Below are positions 1 through 9,311 of a stretch of 29,559 nt of DNA, one piece after another; positions within the stretch are counted from its first letter, which is position 1, and each line of letters begins with the position of its first letter. Origin of the DNA: Thermoplasmata archaeon (lineage in GTDB: Archaea; Thermoplasmatota; Thermoplasmata; Thermoplasmatales; Thermoplasmataceae). The notes under the pieces were generated by a model. It was not told the DNA's origin and ran no database searches. It saw only the letters and a program-made list of their open reading frames with translations. Location: positions 1 to 29,559 of the forward strand of contig JAKAUD010000148.1 of NCBI GenBank assembly GCA_021827885.1. The letters run 5' to 3'. The translations under genes were made by a program, and so were the position numbers.

Positions 1-210
1 GAATTCCCTGATTGCAGTATCCATCAGGTTTTCTCCACCCTTTGCATATCCGCCTGGAAGGCAATAATCCCCCGACCATGGATCGTCATCCCTTTCTTTC
101 CTTTTTAATAGAATGAATTCATTTCCATATAGAACGAGGGCCACTGACGCATATTTTTTTAGTGATGACATCCCAATCCTCTCAACTTTCCCGGACCTAA
201 TAAGATCCAT
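1..210 (-). CDS. Nudix hydrolase, N-terminal 70 residues, cut by window edge
   Basis: The reverse strand from ATG at 210 is open to base 1 and encodes 70 residues. Residues 19-36 look like the first strands of a Nudix fold, then comes DDPWSGDYCLPGG and the first half of a Nudix box: G54-x5-E60-x7-R68-E69. The rest of the box (the EExGU part with its metal-binding glutamates) lies outside the window. Nudix enzymes hydrolyse nucleoside diphosphates linked to another group. The WSGDYCLPGG stretch resembles the CoA-pyrophosphatase-like branch, but the substrate cannot be told from this piece. An upstream ATG at 220 is in another frame and stops after seven codons. Confidence 0.8.
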   Translation of the reverse strand, partial: MDLIRSGKVERIGMSSLKKYASVALVLYGNEFILLKRKERDDDPWSGDYCLPGGYAKGGENLMDTAIREF

Positions 211-393
211 AGCTTTTCATTTTTATCAGATATTTGAGCATACTGAACTCCCTGGCAATATATGATTACATCTACAGTGCGCAATGATCTTATGAATCCT
301 TGATTCCCTAAGCGCCTCAAATTCTTAATTCAGCGATTTTACGCGTAGATTTTATCACGTCATATGGTGTTAAGGAATCCGTCTTCAAGTTAT

Positions 394-681
394 TCACAGT
401 TTGGATATTATTGTCCTGACAGGCATTCCAACATCGATCCCAATTTCCTTCGCCCTTGCGGATACAGCTTCGACGTTTGAGGCAAGAATTGTGTCTGCAT
501 CTTTTACCCCCTTAACTCTGACAGCGATATCTCCAAGCTTATCGGCGGTTTCCATGTTGAGGTAACCACACATAACATAGCCTTTATTGCCTTTAATGAT
601 AACGAGTGGTGCCCTTTCCATATCCATTTTCAGGTATGTAAACGTCTTTCCTTCTATTGTCATTTCCCGTGTCTCAACCAT
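394..681 (-). CDS. DUF1805 (YunC-like) family protein
   Basis: This 95-residue protein matches the DUF1805/YunC family as I remember it: a central GYVMCGYLN strand-turn, then METADKLGDIAV, then a VEAVSARAKEIGIDVGM helix and turn near the C-terminus. The family is small, conserved in archaea and some bacteria, and has no firmly established biochemical role. No signal peptide or membrane segment is seen, so it is probably cytosolic. ATG at 681 lies about 25 bases after a TATA-like box, fitting a leaderless transcript. It is divergent from the thermosome gene, with 134 bases between the two starts. Family assignment is fairly sure; function is unknown. Confidence 0.75.
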   Translation of the reverse strand: MVETREMTIEGKTFTYLKMDMERAPLVIIKGNKGYVMCGYLNMETADKLGDIAVRVKGVKDADTILASNVEAVSARAKEIGIDVGMPVRTIISKL

Positions 682-700
682 GGCAATTTATTGTGTAGGA

Positions 701-712
701 GTATATTATTTT
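701..712 (-). promoter_or_regulatory. TATA-like box of the DUF1805 gene
   Basis: On the minus strand this reads AAAATAATATAC, centred about 25 bases before the ATG at 681. This is the spacing expected for an archaeal leaderless promoter. Assigned by eye only. Confidence 0.5.
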
Positions 713-769
713 TAGTCATCGATCATTATGTGCACCGGATGTTTCTACCAAATTTGTGGCGTTTTTCAA

Positions 770-788
770 TTTAAAAAAGATTATATAG
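770..788 (+). promoter_or_regulatory. TATA-like region of the thermosome gene
   Basis: An A-rich run followed by TTATATAG (781-788) lies about 30 bases before the thermosome ATG at 816, placing transcription start near 810 with a leader of only a few bases. The A-rich run just upstream would sit at the BRE (TFB-recognition) position. Chaperonin genes in archaea are strongly and heat-inducibly expressed, but no heat-shock operator is recognisable here. Confidence 0.5.
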
Positions 789-815
789 AAGTTTATTTTT
801 ACTTAGCTGATAGTC

Positions 816-2453
816 ATGATAGGAGGACAACCAATTTTCATATTAAAGGAAGGAGCTAGAAGAGAAACTGGGAAAGATGCCATGAAGGGCAACATAGATG
901 CGGCAAAGAGCATTGCAGCAGCAGTAAGATCAAGCCTTGGCCCGAGGGGAATGGACAAGATGCTTGTGGATTCTCTTGGCGATATTGTGATTACGAATGA
1001 TGGAGTGACAATACTCAAGGAAATGGATGTAGAACATCCAGCCGCAAAGATGATGGTAGAAGTTTCCAAGACACAGGATTCCTTTGTGGGAGATGGAACG
1101 ACAACCGCCGTAATCATATCCGGAGCCCTGCTTCAGGAAGCAGAGGGGCTTATTAATCAGGAGGTACATCCAACAGTCATCGCCGAAGGATACAGAATGG
1201 GCGCTGAAAAAGCAAAAGAGATATTGGATCAGATGTCAAAACCTGTCTCAATAAATGATAGGGCGCTGCTTGTAAAAATGGCACAGACATCCCTGAGCAG
1301 CAAATCCGCCTCGGGAAGCAAGGATAAGCTGGGAGAAATTGCATATGAAGCTATAAAAGCTGTTGCTGAAAAAACCGATACAGGCTATTCAGTGGATCTG
1401 GACAATGTCCAAATCGTCAAGAAACAGGGAGGAGACATTGAAGACAGCCAGCTTATATCAGGCATCATCGTGGACAAGGAAAAAGTTCATCCAGGCATGC
1501 CAGACTCAGTAAAGAAGGCAAAGATCGCTCTTCTTAACGCAGCACTTGAGATCAAGAAACCTGAATTTGACACAAACATAAGAATTGATGATCCCTCAAT
1601 GATTCAAAAGTTCCTTTCACAGGAAGAATCATTGCTGAAAGAAATGGTGAGGAAGGTTAAGGATTCTGGCGCAAATGTGCTGATAACACAGAAAGGAATT
1701 GATGATCTCGCACAGCACTACCTTGCAAAGGAAGGCATATATGCAGTTAGAAGAGTAAAAAAGAGCGATATGGAAAAACTCGCAAAGGCAACCGGTGCGG
1801 CTATAGCTTCATCAATGGATGAATTGAGCCCATCTGACCTTGGAGGAGCCGAAACGGTAGAGCAGGTTAAGATCGGCGATGACTACCTGACATTTGTAAC
1901 AGGATGCAAGAACCCAAAGGCAGTGAGCATTCTTGTCAGAGGCGGAACTGAGCATGTTGCTGATGAGATTGAAAGATCAATAGTTGATGCAATCCATGTA
2001 GTCGCTGCAGCCGTTGAAGATGGGAAATACGTATCGGGTGGCGGATCTGCAGCCAGTGAGATCGCATTCCACATCAGGGAATATGCAACCAAAATAGGCG
2101 GAAGACAACAGCTTGCAATCGAGAGATTTGCAAATGCAGTGGAAGAGATTCCAAGGGCGCTTTCAGAGAATGCCGGACTTGGAGCTATAGACGTCATAAT
2201 AAACTTGAGAAACGCCCACGCCAAAGGCAAGAAAAATGCCGGTATTAACGTCTATTCAGGTGAAATAGAAGATATGGATAAAGCTGGCGTCATTGAACCC
2301 ATCAGGGTCGGAAAACAGGCAATTGATGCTGCAACAGAGGCAGCAGTCATGATTCTAAGAATCGACGATGTGATTGCCACAAAGGGTTCCAAAGGCGGAG
2401 CACCGTCCGGTGGCCCAGGCGGGGAAGGCGGAATGGGCGCAGGGGAAGATTAA
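816..2453 (+). CDS. thsA: Thermosome subunit (group II chaperonin)
   Basis: ATP-driven protein-folding chaperonin of the archaeal cytosol, a homologue of eukaryotic CCT/TRiC. The 545-residue length is normal. Landmarks seen: [11 protein letters not shown] (residues 41-51), [18 protein letters not shown] (61-78), the ATP-binding GDGTTT (92-97), the apical domain in the middle, [20 protein letters not shown] and [10 protein letters not shown] towards the end, and the family's Gly/Met-rich tail. One small oddity is [12 protein letters not shown], where the family usually has a GGGAxExE-like segment. Thermoplasma has alpha and beta subunits; the tail and N-terminus fit alpha slightly better, but alpha versus beta is a guess. 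A T-run follows the stop. Confidence 0.95.
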   Translation: MIGGQPIFILKEGARRETGKDAMKGNIDAAKSIAAAVRSSLGPRGMDKMLVDSLGDIVITNDGVTILKEMDVEHPAAKMMVEVSKTQDSFVGDGTTTAVIISGALLQEAEGLINQEVHPTVIAEGYRMGAEKAKEILDQMSKPVSINDRALLVKMAQTSLSSKSASGSKDKLGEIAYEAIKAVAEKTDTGYSVDLDNVQIVKKQGGDIEDSQLISGIIVDKEKVHPGMPDSVKKAKIALLNAALEIKKPEFDTNIRIDDPSMIQKFLSQEESLLKEMVRKVKDSGANVLITQKGIDDLAQHYLAKEGIYAVRRVKKSDMEKLAKATGAAIASSMDELSPSDLGGAETVEQVKIGDDYLTFVTGCKNPKAVSILVRGGTEHVADEIERSIVDAIHVVAAAVEDGKYVSGGGSAASEIAFHIREYATKIGGRQQLAIERFANAVEEIPRALSENAGLGAIDVIINLRNAHAKGKKNAGINVYSGEIEDMDKAGVIEPIRVGKQAIDAATEAAVMILRIDDVIATKGSKGGAPSGGPGGEGGMGAGED

Positions 2454-2465
2454 ACAAATCTCCCA

Positions 2466-2483
2466 TTAATTTTTTAGTTAATC
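2466..2483 (+). terminator. Probable T-run terminator after the thermosome gene
   Basis: Thirteen bases after the stop codon there is a run of six T within ATTAATTTTTTAGTTAAT, whose ends are weakly self-complementary. Archaeal RNA polymerase commonly stops at such oligo-T stretches. Confidence 0.4.
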
Positions 2484-2507
2484 GATCAACTCTGAATCGG
2501 TAATTTT

Positions 2508-2748
2508 GCCTTGTGACCTCCTCTCCCAGCTTTCGCAGGAAGCTTCCCACTTCAAAGGTTGCTGGCGAAATCTCCATGGGCTTGAATTCCCTTCGGCCCG
2601 AAGGTACTTTGTCCTTCATGCTAAGCCATCTGACTTTACGGATGCAGGCACGCATGAAGCAATATGCGATCCGACCTCTTTCATTTCTGTCTGCCAGCGG
2701 ACAGATCAATATCCTGCGAGAAATAGTAACCTTTTCGCTCGCTTTCAT
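2508..2748 (-). pseudogene. Decayed 3' end of an IS200/IS605-type TnpB gene
   Basis: The minus-strand frame gives ICPLADRNERGRIAYCFMRA, then KVPSGRREFKPMEI, then FEVGSFLRKLGEEVTRQN. Archaeal TnpB proteins typically finish with a zinc-ribbon/DRDxNAA segment and then a tail like 'SGRREFTPVEI...EAGS'. The match to that tail is good; the DRNE part would be a degenerate DRDxNAA. No upstream RuvC-like region follows in any frame, since the flippase gene begins at once. So this is a fragment, not a working gene. Base composition here is somewhat more GC-rich than in the adjoining flippase. Both strands carry long open frames, which is probably incidental. The call rests on remembered family tails, hence moderate confidence. 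Confidence 0.45.
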
Positions 2749-2826
2749 CCCCTATCTTGCGAAAGGGAAATTCCCGCTCGCAAATGTTAAAAAGTATTAA
2801 TATTGAAATTCCATTTCACAAAAACA

Positions 2827-4341
2827 GTGTTTGCAAGAAAATCTCCGGTACTTGTTTTCCAGACCCTCATTTCGGCGATATTGGGTTACGTTTCACTATT
2901 TTTCATAACAAGGTATATAGGTCCATTATATTGGGGATATCTATCTTATGCAATTGCCTTTGCTGGCTTATATACAATAATAATTGATCTTGGTTTCTCA
3001 ACTGCGCATGTCAAAATTTTATCGTCAGGAGAGGATAAAGGAAAAGCTCTCGGAACATTTCTGGCTATTAGGGGAATATTAAATGCCATCTATGTTTTTG
3101 CAGTCATAGGAACACTTCTAACATGGGTTTATGTGCTTCACAGGGGCTTTTATAACCCGATAGAGTTCTGGGTAATTCTTGCCATTTTGCCATATTATGC
3201 AATAGCAAATATGATCCCGATATTTTCCACTTATTACTCTGTCACATACCAATCGAGCAAGATGGCAATCCCGCCATTAATTGAGGCCATCCTCAGAAAT
3301 TCAATATTTATTTTCATTGGTGTATTATATTATTTCGGAAATGACGGGAATCTAGGGAATGAAATATCTGTCGTGCTGGCTCTGGTCTATGGATTGACCT
3401 ATAGTATTTTTATTATCATCTCATATATGCTCGGTAGGCCATGGAAAATTTCGAGGCCAAACATTGTACTCTTCAAGAAATATATATCTATAGCCCTTCC
3501 ACTGGCACTTGCAACAAGCATTGCAATTATAAATGGCAATATTGATAAGGTATTGATCCAATTTTTCTGGGGAACTATTGCTACTGGAGCATTTTTTGCG
3601 AACCAGAAACTTACATCCGCCATGATCGCCATTTCTGCTTCGGTTTATGTCTTTTTCATACCACTTCTCACTTCATCCAGACACAAATCGGCGGTAGAAT
3701 TCAACGACCAGGTGCATGAATATGAGAGAATAATATCGCTGGTGACTTTGCCAATCGCAATAAGCATGATTTGGATGGCTCCATTTATCCTCAACCTGTT
3801 TAACAGGATATTTATTCAGTACTCAATGTCCCTTTCTATTCTTGCGATAGGAACCTATTTTTCTGTGCTGACGAGCCCTTTCACATCTGCAATCATTTCC
3901 CAGAGCAAACAGAGATTTATCGCCCTGATAGGAGCAACTTCTGTGTGCGTAAATATAGTTGCAAATCTCATCCTTATCCCCACACAGATCTTTGGAGTAA
4001 AGCTGCTTGGCCTTGGAGTTACTGGCGCTTCAATAGGATTTCTTCTTGGAACACTCTTTGCATACATCGCCTTCAAGGAATATTACAGGAAGATCAATGG
4101 TGTGAGGACATCATCAAAATTCTATCTTCAGATAGTTCCGGCAATAGTCCAATCGCTTTTCCTGATTGCAGCCTATGAATATGTCCAGCCCTATGATATT
4201 TTAAAATTGTTCCCGGTAGTGGTTCTGAGCTTGCTTATTTTTCTTATAATTTCCATTGCCTTAAAGGAAATTGGGTTTGATGAAATTAGGGAAATATTCG
4301 TTGGATTAAAAATGCTGAAAGAAAAAGAAGAGAAGAAATAA
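2827..4341 (+). CDS. Wzx-type polysaccharide/oligosaccharide flippase (MOP superfamily)
   Basis: Integral membrane protein of about 504 residues with 12-14 hydrophobic segments spread over the whole length, of the kind that moves lipid-linked sugars across the membrane (polysaccharide biosynthesis protein, RfbX/AglR-like). N-terminal QTLISAILGYVSLFFITRYIG is typical of the family's first helix. In the cell it would supply glycans for S-layer or surface glycoproteins; the window's two sequon-rich surface proteins are possible clients (inference). The open frame extends to a TTG at 2803, but the TATA-like stretch at 2786-2801 abuts that codon, whereas GTG at 2827 lies about 33 bases after its centre and leaves MFARKSPVLVFQ, so GTG is preferred. 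The 3' end is three bases from the converging acyl-CoA dehydrogenase. Confidence 0.85.
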   Translation: MFARKSPVLVFQTLISAILGYVSLFFITRYIGPLYWGYLSYAIAFAGLYTIIIDLGFSTAHVKILSSGEDKGKALGTFLAIRGILNAIYVFAVIGTLLTWVYVLHRGFYNPIEFWVILAILPYYAIANMIPIFSTYYSVTYQSSKMAIPPLIEAILRNSIFIFIGVLYYFGNDGNLGNEISVVLALVYGLTYSIFIIISYMLGRPWKISRPNIVLFKKYISIALPLALATSIAIINGNIDKVLIQFFWGTIATGAFFANQKLTSAMIAISASVYVFFIPLLTSSRHKSAVEFNDQVHEYERIISLVTLPIAISMIWMAPFILNLFNRIFIQYSMSLSILAIGTYFSVLTSPFTSAIISQSKQRFIALIGATSVCVNIVANLILIPTQIFGVKLLGLGVTGASIGFLLGTLFAYIAFKEYYRKINGVRTSSKFYLQIVPAIVQSLFLIAAYEYVQPYDILKLFPVVVLSLLIFLIISIALKEIGFDEIREIFVGLKMLKEKEEKK

Positions 4342-4344
4342 AAA

Positions 4345-5538
4345 TCAATTCATGAACTCTTTGCCAATTGTTTCCCTGGCAATGATCATTTTCATGATTT
4401 CCCTGGATCCTTCAGCCAGCTGGAAAGACCTTATTCCTCTAAGCGCCCATTCTTCCGGGCAGTCCTTCGAATAACCATACGCTCCCTGCCACTGAAGAGC
4501 CTCGTTAATTGCGTCGAAAGCCCATGTGGTAGAGAGAAGCTTTGCTTTTGCTATTTCCTTGCTTACCCTGAATCTGTCATACTTTCCAAACCTTTGCTCT
4601 TGATCATAGAACCACAATGCACGATATCCAAGATCAAGCGCAGTTTCCATTCTTGCAGTATGCTCTGCTACAGCAAACTGGAGTCCCTGGAACCTCACGA
4701 TTTCCTTGCCAAATGCAACACGGTTCTTCATGTATTCAACCCCCCTGCCTATTGATTCCAAGGCTGCCCCTCCACTGATAACCGATATAATTGCCCTTGC
4801 AAACTCAAATCCTTCGTGAATGATGTTGAACCCTTTATCCAGTGTGCCTATGAGGTTCTCCTCCGGTATATCATAATCCTTGATCTTGAATGCCCCCCAC
4901 GAAGATCCTTCTCTTCCCATTTCCTCCAGGAACGTCACATCCATGTGCTCCTTGCTGTAAGGCATGAAAAATAATGAAACGCCCCTTGCCCCCTTATCAG
5001 GGCTGGTCTTTGCAACCGTAACAAAACCTCCGCCATTGTCCATGATATTCTTCATAAGGCTGATATAGCTTTTTTCCCCGTTTATGGTGAAATTGCTGCC
5101 ATTCCTCTTTGCCGAAGTAACCATTGACGCGACATCTGAACCGAAATTAGGCTCTGTAGAGGCTATTCCGACGAAATTTTCGCCTCTTGCAACCTTTGGT
5201 AGGTACTTTTCCTTCAGGCTTTCTGTGCCGTATTTGGAAACTAGGTATGCCCATGCATTATTTACCAGAAACATTACGGGTATTGAAACGGTGGGATCTG
5301 CCCTCCCTATTTCTTCAGCAATGATACCGACACTGACTGCATCCCTGTTGCTTCCTCCATATTCTTCCGGTATTGTCAAACCAAAAAAGCCTTGCTTTGC
5401 CATCTTTTTAATAAGTTCCGGATCAATATTTCTCTGTTTGATCATTCCCCTAATTCTGGGAGAGATTTCCTTCTTACAAAACGCCCTTGCAGATTCCCTG
5501 ATAATTTCCTGCTCTTCACTGAAAGTAAAATCAAGCAT
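4345..5538 (-). CDS. Acyl-CoA dehydrogenase
   Basis: FAD-dependent alpha,beta-dehydrogenation of acyl-CoA esters, as in fatty-acid or branched amino-acid breakdown. Its 397 residues cover the whole fold: N-terminal helical domain (SEEQEIIRESARAFC), the ASTEPNFGSD loop in the middle beta domain, then the C-terminal helical domain with GAYGYSKDCPEEWALRGIR and LAEGSREIMKMIIARE. Glu376 in LAEGSREI sits where medium-chain enzymes have their catalytic base, so the enzyme looks active. Chain-length preference cannot be read. No electron-transfer flavoprotein or other beta-oxidation gene is in the window. ATG at 5538 is preceded by an AT-rich promoter-like region; the gene converges on the flippase gene. 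Confidence 0.93.
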   Translation of the reverse strand: MLDFTFSEEQEIIRESARAFCKKEISPRIRGMIKQRNIDPELIKKMAKQGFFGLTIPEEYGGSNRDAVSVGIIAEEIGRADPTVSIPVMFLVNNAWAYLVSKYGTESLKEKYLPKVARGENFVGIASTEPNFGSDVASMVTSAKRNGSNFTINGEKSYISLMKNIMDNGGGFVTVAKTSPDKGARGVSLFFMPYSKEHMDVTFLEEMGREGSSWGAFKIKDYDIPEENLIGTLDKGFNIIHEGFEFARAIISVISGGAALESIGRGVEYMKNRVAFGKEIVRFQGLQFAVAEHTARMETALDLGYRALWFYDQEQRFGKYDRFRVSKEIAKAKLLSTTWAFDAINEALQWQGAYGYSKDCPEEWALRGIRSFQLAEGSREIMKMIIARETIGKEFMN

Positions 5539-5684
5539 GGAACTACATATTAGAGTAATATAGAAATTTAAGTATTTGATGTTTTGATAAAAGAGTGTTA
5601 AAATTAGGGTGATCTACTCACATTTTGATTGATAAATTATTTGGTAAAAAGGGCAAACGCGCCATCATGGGAAAAACCTCCACC

Positions 5685-6653
5685 TCACGAGGATGCCAAC
5701 GTTATAGGTACATCCTCTATTGCCTTGAAATCGATGAATCTCTTTGATGGATCCTTGCATAGGAGTGTTACCCTGCTGTCCCTTCTTTCGGATGTGAAAT
5801 CATAGCCAAGGCGCGAAGCGAGCTCCCTTGAGAATTCCACTATGTAATCGTGGGAAGGCATGTTGTCCTGCGTCAACCTGGTGATCGACTGCCCAACGTG
5901 AACATAACCCTTTGATTCTATATAATCCGGGTCTGCGATACTATCCATTCTGGCATATTCATCAATAAAGGGCATGTTTACGTCTTTAACAAGCGTATGC
6001 CTTATGACCTTTCTTGTGTCCAGCGATGGTAGTAACTCCAGAGTTTTGTTGAAATTCTCCCATGCATTGCCTATGGCTGGGTTCAGCACCTCGTTAAAAA
6101 TTTCCTTGGTAGGGCCTGCGGTTGTGACATAAAGCTGCGTTGGCAAAGGATTCAGTTTTTCGAGTACCATGGGAAGGGTACCGTTAGTGACGAGAAATGT
6201 TGATATCCCCCTTCTCCCCGCCAGCTCTATAAATTCCCCAAGCCTTGTATAAAGTGTGGGTTCACCAGTAAGCGAGATTGCGAGATGCTTTGGAGTCGAT
6301 GCCTCCTTCCACATTTCCGGAGTAACCTTAGGGTTTCCCTTCAACCCCGATATGAGTTTCATATGGGCTTTGATGCTTTCCTCAAGTATGAATTCAGGAT
6401 CATCCTCATATGAGATTTTCATGCTGTCAAATCCCTGGAATCTCCAGCAGAATGAACAATTCTCTGTACATGAATTGAGGGCAGGCGTCATTTGAACACA
6501 CTGGTGCGAGTTGATGCCATAAAACGTACCTTTATAACAAGAGGCACCGCCCGTCATCTGGCTCTTTGTCCAGTGGCATACCTTTACCGCGGAATGCTCC
6601 CCGACAAGAGCATAATGTTGTTTCTTGTAAATTTCAGCATATTTATTTGCCAC
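5685..6653 (-). CDS. taw1: tRNA-Phe 4-demethylwyosine synthase Taw1 (TYW1 homologue)
   Basis: Radical-SAM enzyme that converts N1-methylguanosine-37 of tRNA-Phe to the tricyclic 4-demethylwyosine using pyruvate. The 322-residue protein has the radical-SAM cluster motif C62-x3-C66-x2-C69 (CTENCSFC) and C26, C39 and C52 for the second cluster. These are the same positions I recall for the Methanocaldococcus enzyme. SLTGEPTLY is the SAM-binding glycine-rich strand. The start is GTG at 6653, since the frame has no earlier start and a TATA-like box lies about 23 bases upstream. It is divergent from cbiA. Other wyosine genes (trm5, taw2, taw3) are not in the window. Confidence 0.95.
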   Translation of the reverse strand: MANKYAEIYKKQHYALVGEHSAVKVCHWTKSQMTGGASCYKGTFYGINSHQCVQMTPALNSCTENCSFCWRFQGFDSMKISYEDDPEFILEESIKAHMKLISGLKGNPKVTPEMWKEASTPKHLAISLTGEPTLYTRLGEFIELAGRRGISTFLVTNGTLPMVLEKLNPLPTQLYVTTAGPTKEIFNEVLNPAIGNAWENFNKTLELLPSLDTRKVIRHTLVKDVNMPFIDEYARMDSIADPDYIESKGYVHVGQSITRLTQDNMPSHDYIVEFSRELASRLGYDFTSERRDSRVTLLCKDPSKRFIDFKAIEDVPITLASS

Positions 6654-6670
6654 ATTACTTTAGAAATACC

Positions 6671-6681
6671 GTTTATATAAC
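6671..6681 (-). promoter_or_regulatory. TATA box of taw1
   Basis: Minus strand reads GTTATATAAAC, a near-consensus archaeal TATA box centred about 23 bases before the GTG start at 6653. This spacing supports GTG as the first codon of a leaderless message. Confidence 0.6.
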
Positions 6682-6836
6682 ATTTCTGTAATTGCAATGA
6701 TTTCTAATGGATAATTATTCTAATAATAAATAATCCACAGCGGGATTACTTTGCCAACACACTAATAGGACATGGCAAATATCTTAACCTTCTCCTTTCA
6801 TGACGAATATAAAATCAATCCAGGAAGGTTCGCATA

Positions 6837-8120
6837 ATGAAAGTTTTTGGAGTAACTTCACCATATACCGGGTCAGGAAAGACAACGATTACCCTTGCAA
6901 TGCTATCCGCCATGAAGAATTCCACCTCTGCAAAAATTGGCCCCGATTATATCGATAAGGACATACATTTTGCTGTAAACAATAATATGCCCTATAACCT
7001 TGACAGATGGATTCAGGGAAACAGGTACAGGGAAATCTTTTTTTCGTCCTTAAGGGGATTTGATTATGCTGTTATTGAAGGTGTCATGGGACTCTATGAT
7101 TCAGGGTCCCCGATCAAACTCAGCACAATGTATTATTTCACAAAAATGAAGATCCCGTACATCCTCGTTGTTGATGCCTACAAGGTAGCAGAATCCGGTT
7201 ATTACATTGCGAGATCATTTATAGGAAAATTATGCATAGGAGTTATAATCAACAACTATGCAGGCTTGAGACATTTGGAGATGGTTTCAAAGCCATTTGT
7301 AGAGCATGGTATCAGGATAATAGGTTCTATCCCCCATGATGATGATTTCTCACTACCAGAAAGGCACCTTGGCATATCCACGGATACTTCTCCCGATAAA
7401 ATTAAGAGCATTGCTGCAAAGGTTGCAAAGCATATCGAACTTGATTTTCTTGATGATTTGCCGGAAATATACCCGGATCCAGATGACGCTGAAAATCCAA
7501 GCTTTGAAAATAGCAAAAATAACATCTGGGTTGCAAAGGACAGCGCTTTCAGTTTCTATTATGAGGATTCAATGGTTGCCCTTAGAAAATTAGGAAAGGT
7601 TTCTTTCTTTTCCCCTCTCAAGAATGAGGAACCGATAGATGCGGACATGATTTATCTTGGAGGCGGTTACCCTGAATTATATATAGAGGAGCTTTCCAGA
7701 AATCATAAGACAAAGAACGCTATCAAAAATTTTGCTGAATCCGGGAAAATAGTTCTTGGAGAATGCGGAGGGTTGATGTATATGGAGTCCGAGATATCCA
7801 AACGGAATGGTAAACGTCCTATGCTTGGTATATTTGAGGGCTTGGTTGAGAAGAACAGTAAACTCACCATCGGCTATACCCAAATGAAAGTTGTTAATGA
7901 GAATCCCGTCTTCAAGATAAATGAAATTGTGAGAGGACATGAATTCCATTATAGCTCTATAAAAGACACCGGAAAGAAATGCCTTAGAATGGAAATAGGC
8001 AGGGGAATCGATGGGATGGATGGATTGACGCACCTCAATTCATTTGGCTCATATTCACATTTTTCTCTTTTCCGCTACAGGAAAAGAATTGGGAGGGCAC
8101 TGGATAAAATCAAAAAATAA
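6837..8120 (+). CDS. cbiA: Cobyrinate a,c-diamide synthase (CbiA/CobB-CfbB family)
   Basis: Glutamine-dependent amidase that uses ATP to turn the a and c side-chain carboxylates of a corrinoid precursor into amides. Seen in the 427 residues: P-loop TGSGKTT (11-17), KIGPDYIDKDIH, IEGVMGLYD, then a C-terminal class I glutamine amidotransferase domain with GECGG (nucleophile Cys310), GYTQM and SHFSLF carrying the triad histidine. The same family amidates Ni-sirohydrochlorin in methanogens (CfbB). A cobalamin role is more likely in a non-methanogen. No other corrinoid gene lies next to it. ATG at 6837 lies about 28 bases after a TATA-like stretch (6803-6816), and an AAGGT at 6825 might act as a weak ribosome site. 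Confidence 0.88.
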   Translation: MKVFGVTSPYTGSGKTTITLAMLSAMKNSTSAKIGPDYIDKDIHFAVNNNMPYNLDRWIQGNRYREIFFSSLRGFDYAVIEGVMGLYDSGSPIKLSTMYYFTKMKIPYILVVDAYKVAESGYYIARSFIGKLCIGVIINNYAGLRHLEMVSKPFVEHGIRIIGSIPHDDDFSLPERHLGISTDTSPDKIKSIAAKVAKHIELDFLDDLPEIYPDPDDAENPSFENSKNNIWVAKDSAFSFYYEDSMVALRKLGKVSFFSPLKNEEPIDADMIYLGGGYPELYIEELSRNHKTKNAIKNFAESGKIVLGECGGLMYMESEISKRNGKRPMLGIFEGLVEKNSKLTIGYTQMKVVNENPVFKINEIVRGHEFHYSSIKDTGKKCLRMEIGRGIDGMDGLTHLNSFGSYSHFSLFRYRKRIGRALDKIKK

Positions 8121-8157
8121 TGAGGAAACATTAAATCTTATTCAATAATTGAACATA

Positions 8158-9102
8158 ATGAAATTTGGAATTGTCAGCTTAGGAAACCATGCATTGAACA
8201 GAATTGTGCCGGCTATACTTTCATCGGGAAATACCATTGGAGGTGTTTATAGCACAAACCAGAAAAAAGCTACAGAATTTTCAAAAAAATACGATTGCAA
8301 CCAGCACGGTGTTCTTGAGGAACTGCTTAAAGATGAGATTGATGCGGTTTACATCAGTTCCCCAAATTTTCTTCATTACGACTATTCAATGGCCGCTTTC
8401 CGTCACGGAAAGCATGTTTTGCTGGAGAAACCAATGACCCTTACGGTTGAACATGCAGAAGAACTTATTAAAACGTCATCTGAAATGAATTTGAAACTTG
8501 GCATAGGATTCCACATGAGGTTTCATCCCGCCACAGACATGATAAAGAAAAAACTGGATGATGGTTCAATTGGAGATATCTCTTATGCGGAGGCATCGTG
8601 GGGCTCATATTCCCAGGGTTCAAGGACAGAACCAGAAAGAAATTGGTGGAGTGATGATAGCAAGGCAGGAGGTGGTTCCATAATGGGCACAGGTGTGCAT
8701 CTCCTTGATTTCATGAACTACATTTTTGGAAGAGCTCCAGATGAGGTAATGGGCATTAAATCTCCTTCCGAGGAAATTATTGATGAAACCAGGGTAGTTC
8801 TCCTGAGATTTGGTAACGCTCTGGCAACCATAAATTCATCAAGGAAATATTACCACGCAGACAATAGCCTCAGAATTTTTGGAACGCATGGAACAATTGA
8901 GGCAAGGGACATATTTAGCACAGTTGTTTCCGGGGAATTGCTGATTAGCGGAAAACCTGTGACAGAATTCCATGGAGGAGAGAATATGTATGAAATGGAG
9001 ATTAAGGCGTTTGTAGATCTGGTGAATGGAAGAAGCACAAGAATTGCAAAAGGAATCGACGGATTAGCTGTTGTTAAGGAGACTTTAGCATCAACGAAAT
9101 AA
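8158..9102 (+). CDS. Gfo/Idh/MocA family oxidoreductase
   Basis: NAD(P)-dependent sugar or polyol dehydrogenase family. The 314-residue protein has an N-terminal Rossmann fold (KFGIVSLGNHALNRIVPAIL), the family's EKP motif in LLEKPMTL with the catalytic lysine, and the C-terminal domain with GTGVHLLDFMNYIFG, where the HLLD histidine and aspartate are usually catalytic. The substrate cannot be told; Thermoplasmatales use this family for sugar oxidation among other roles. The frame reaches back to a TTG at 8149, but TTAAATCTTA at 8131 is about 23 bases before ATG 8158, so ATG is chosen. It follows cbiA by 37 bases with its own promoter-like signal. Confidence 0.87.
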   Translation: MKFGIVSLGNHALNRIVPAILSSGNTIGGVYSTNQKKATEFSKKYDCNQHGVLEELLKDEIDAVYISSPNFLHYDYSMAAFRHGKHVLLEKPMTLTVEHAEELIKTSSEMNLKLGIGFHMRFHPATDMIKKKLDDGSIGDISYAEASWGSYSQGSRTEPERNWWSDDSKAGGGSIMGTGVHLLDFMNYIFGRAPDEVMGIKSPSEEIIDETRVVLLRFGNALATINSSRKYYHADNSLRIFGTHGTIEARDIFSTVVSGELLISGKPVTEFHGGENMYEMEIKAFVDLVNGRSTRIAKGIDGLAVVKETLASTK

Positions 9103-9311
9103 CACCAGAAACTTGCCTTTCCGCTGCTTATTGAAGAGAATTTTTTGTTTCATTTGATATTTCAAGCCTATCCCACTAGCTTCCCTAAAATCACACAAAC
9201 AATTATTTCTGGCCAACTTTACACCTAGCTAAAAACAACTTCAGTTATAATAATCAATTGAGTTTTGCGGAAGAGGAGAAAAGATAATAATTCAAATGGA
9301 TGATATTTTCT

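Noticed and set aside
2506..2800. Two overlapping plus-strand open frames of about 95 codons before the flippase gene
   Set aside because: They oppose the TnpB-like frame, have arginine/serine-rich unlikely protein content and no promoter; best explained as shadows of the remnant.
5539..5684. Possible small RNA or hairpin between taw1 and the acyl-CoA dehydrogenase gene
   Set aside because: Only a short T-run after taw1 and an AT-rich promoter region are seen; no stable fold or box motifs.
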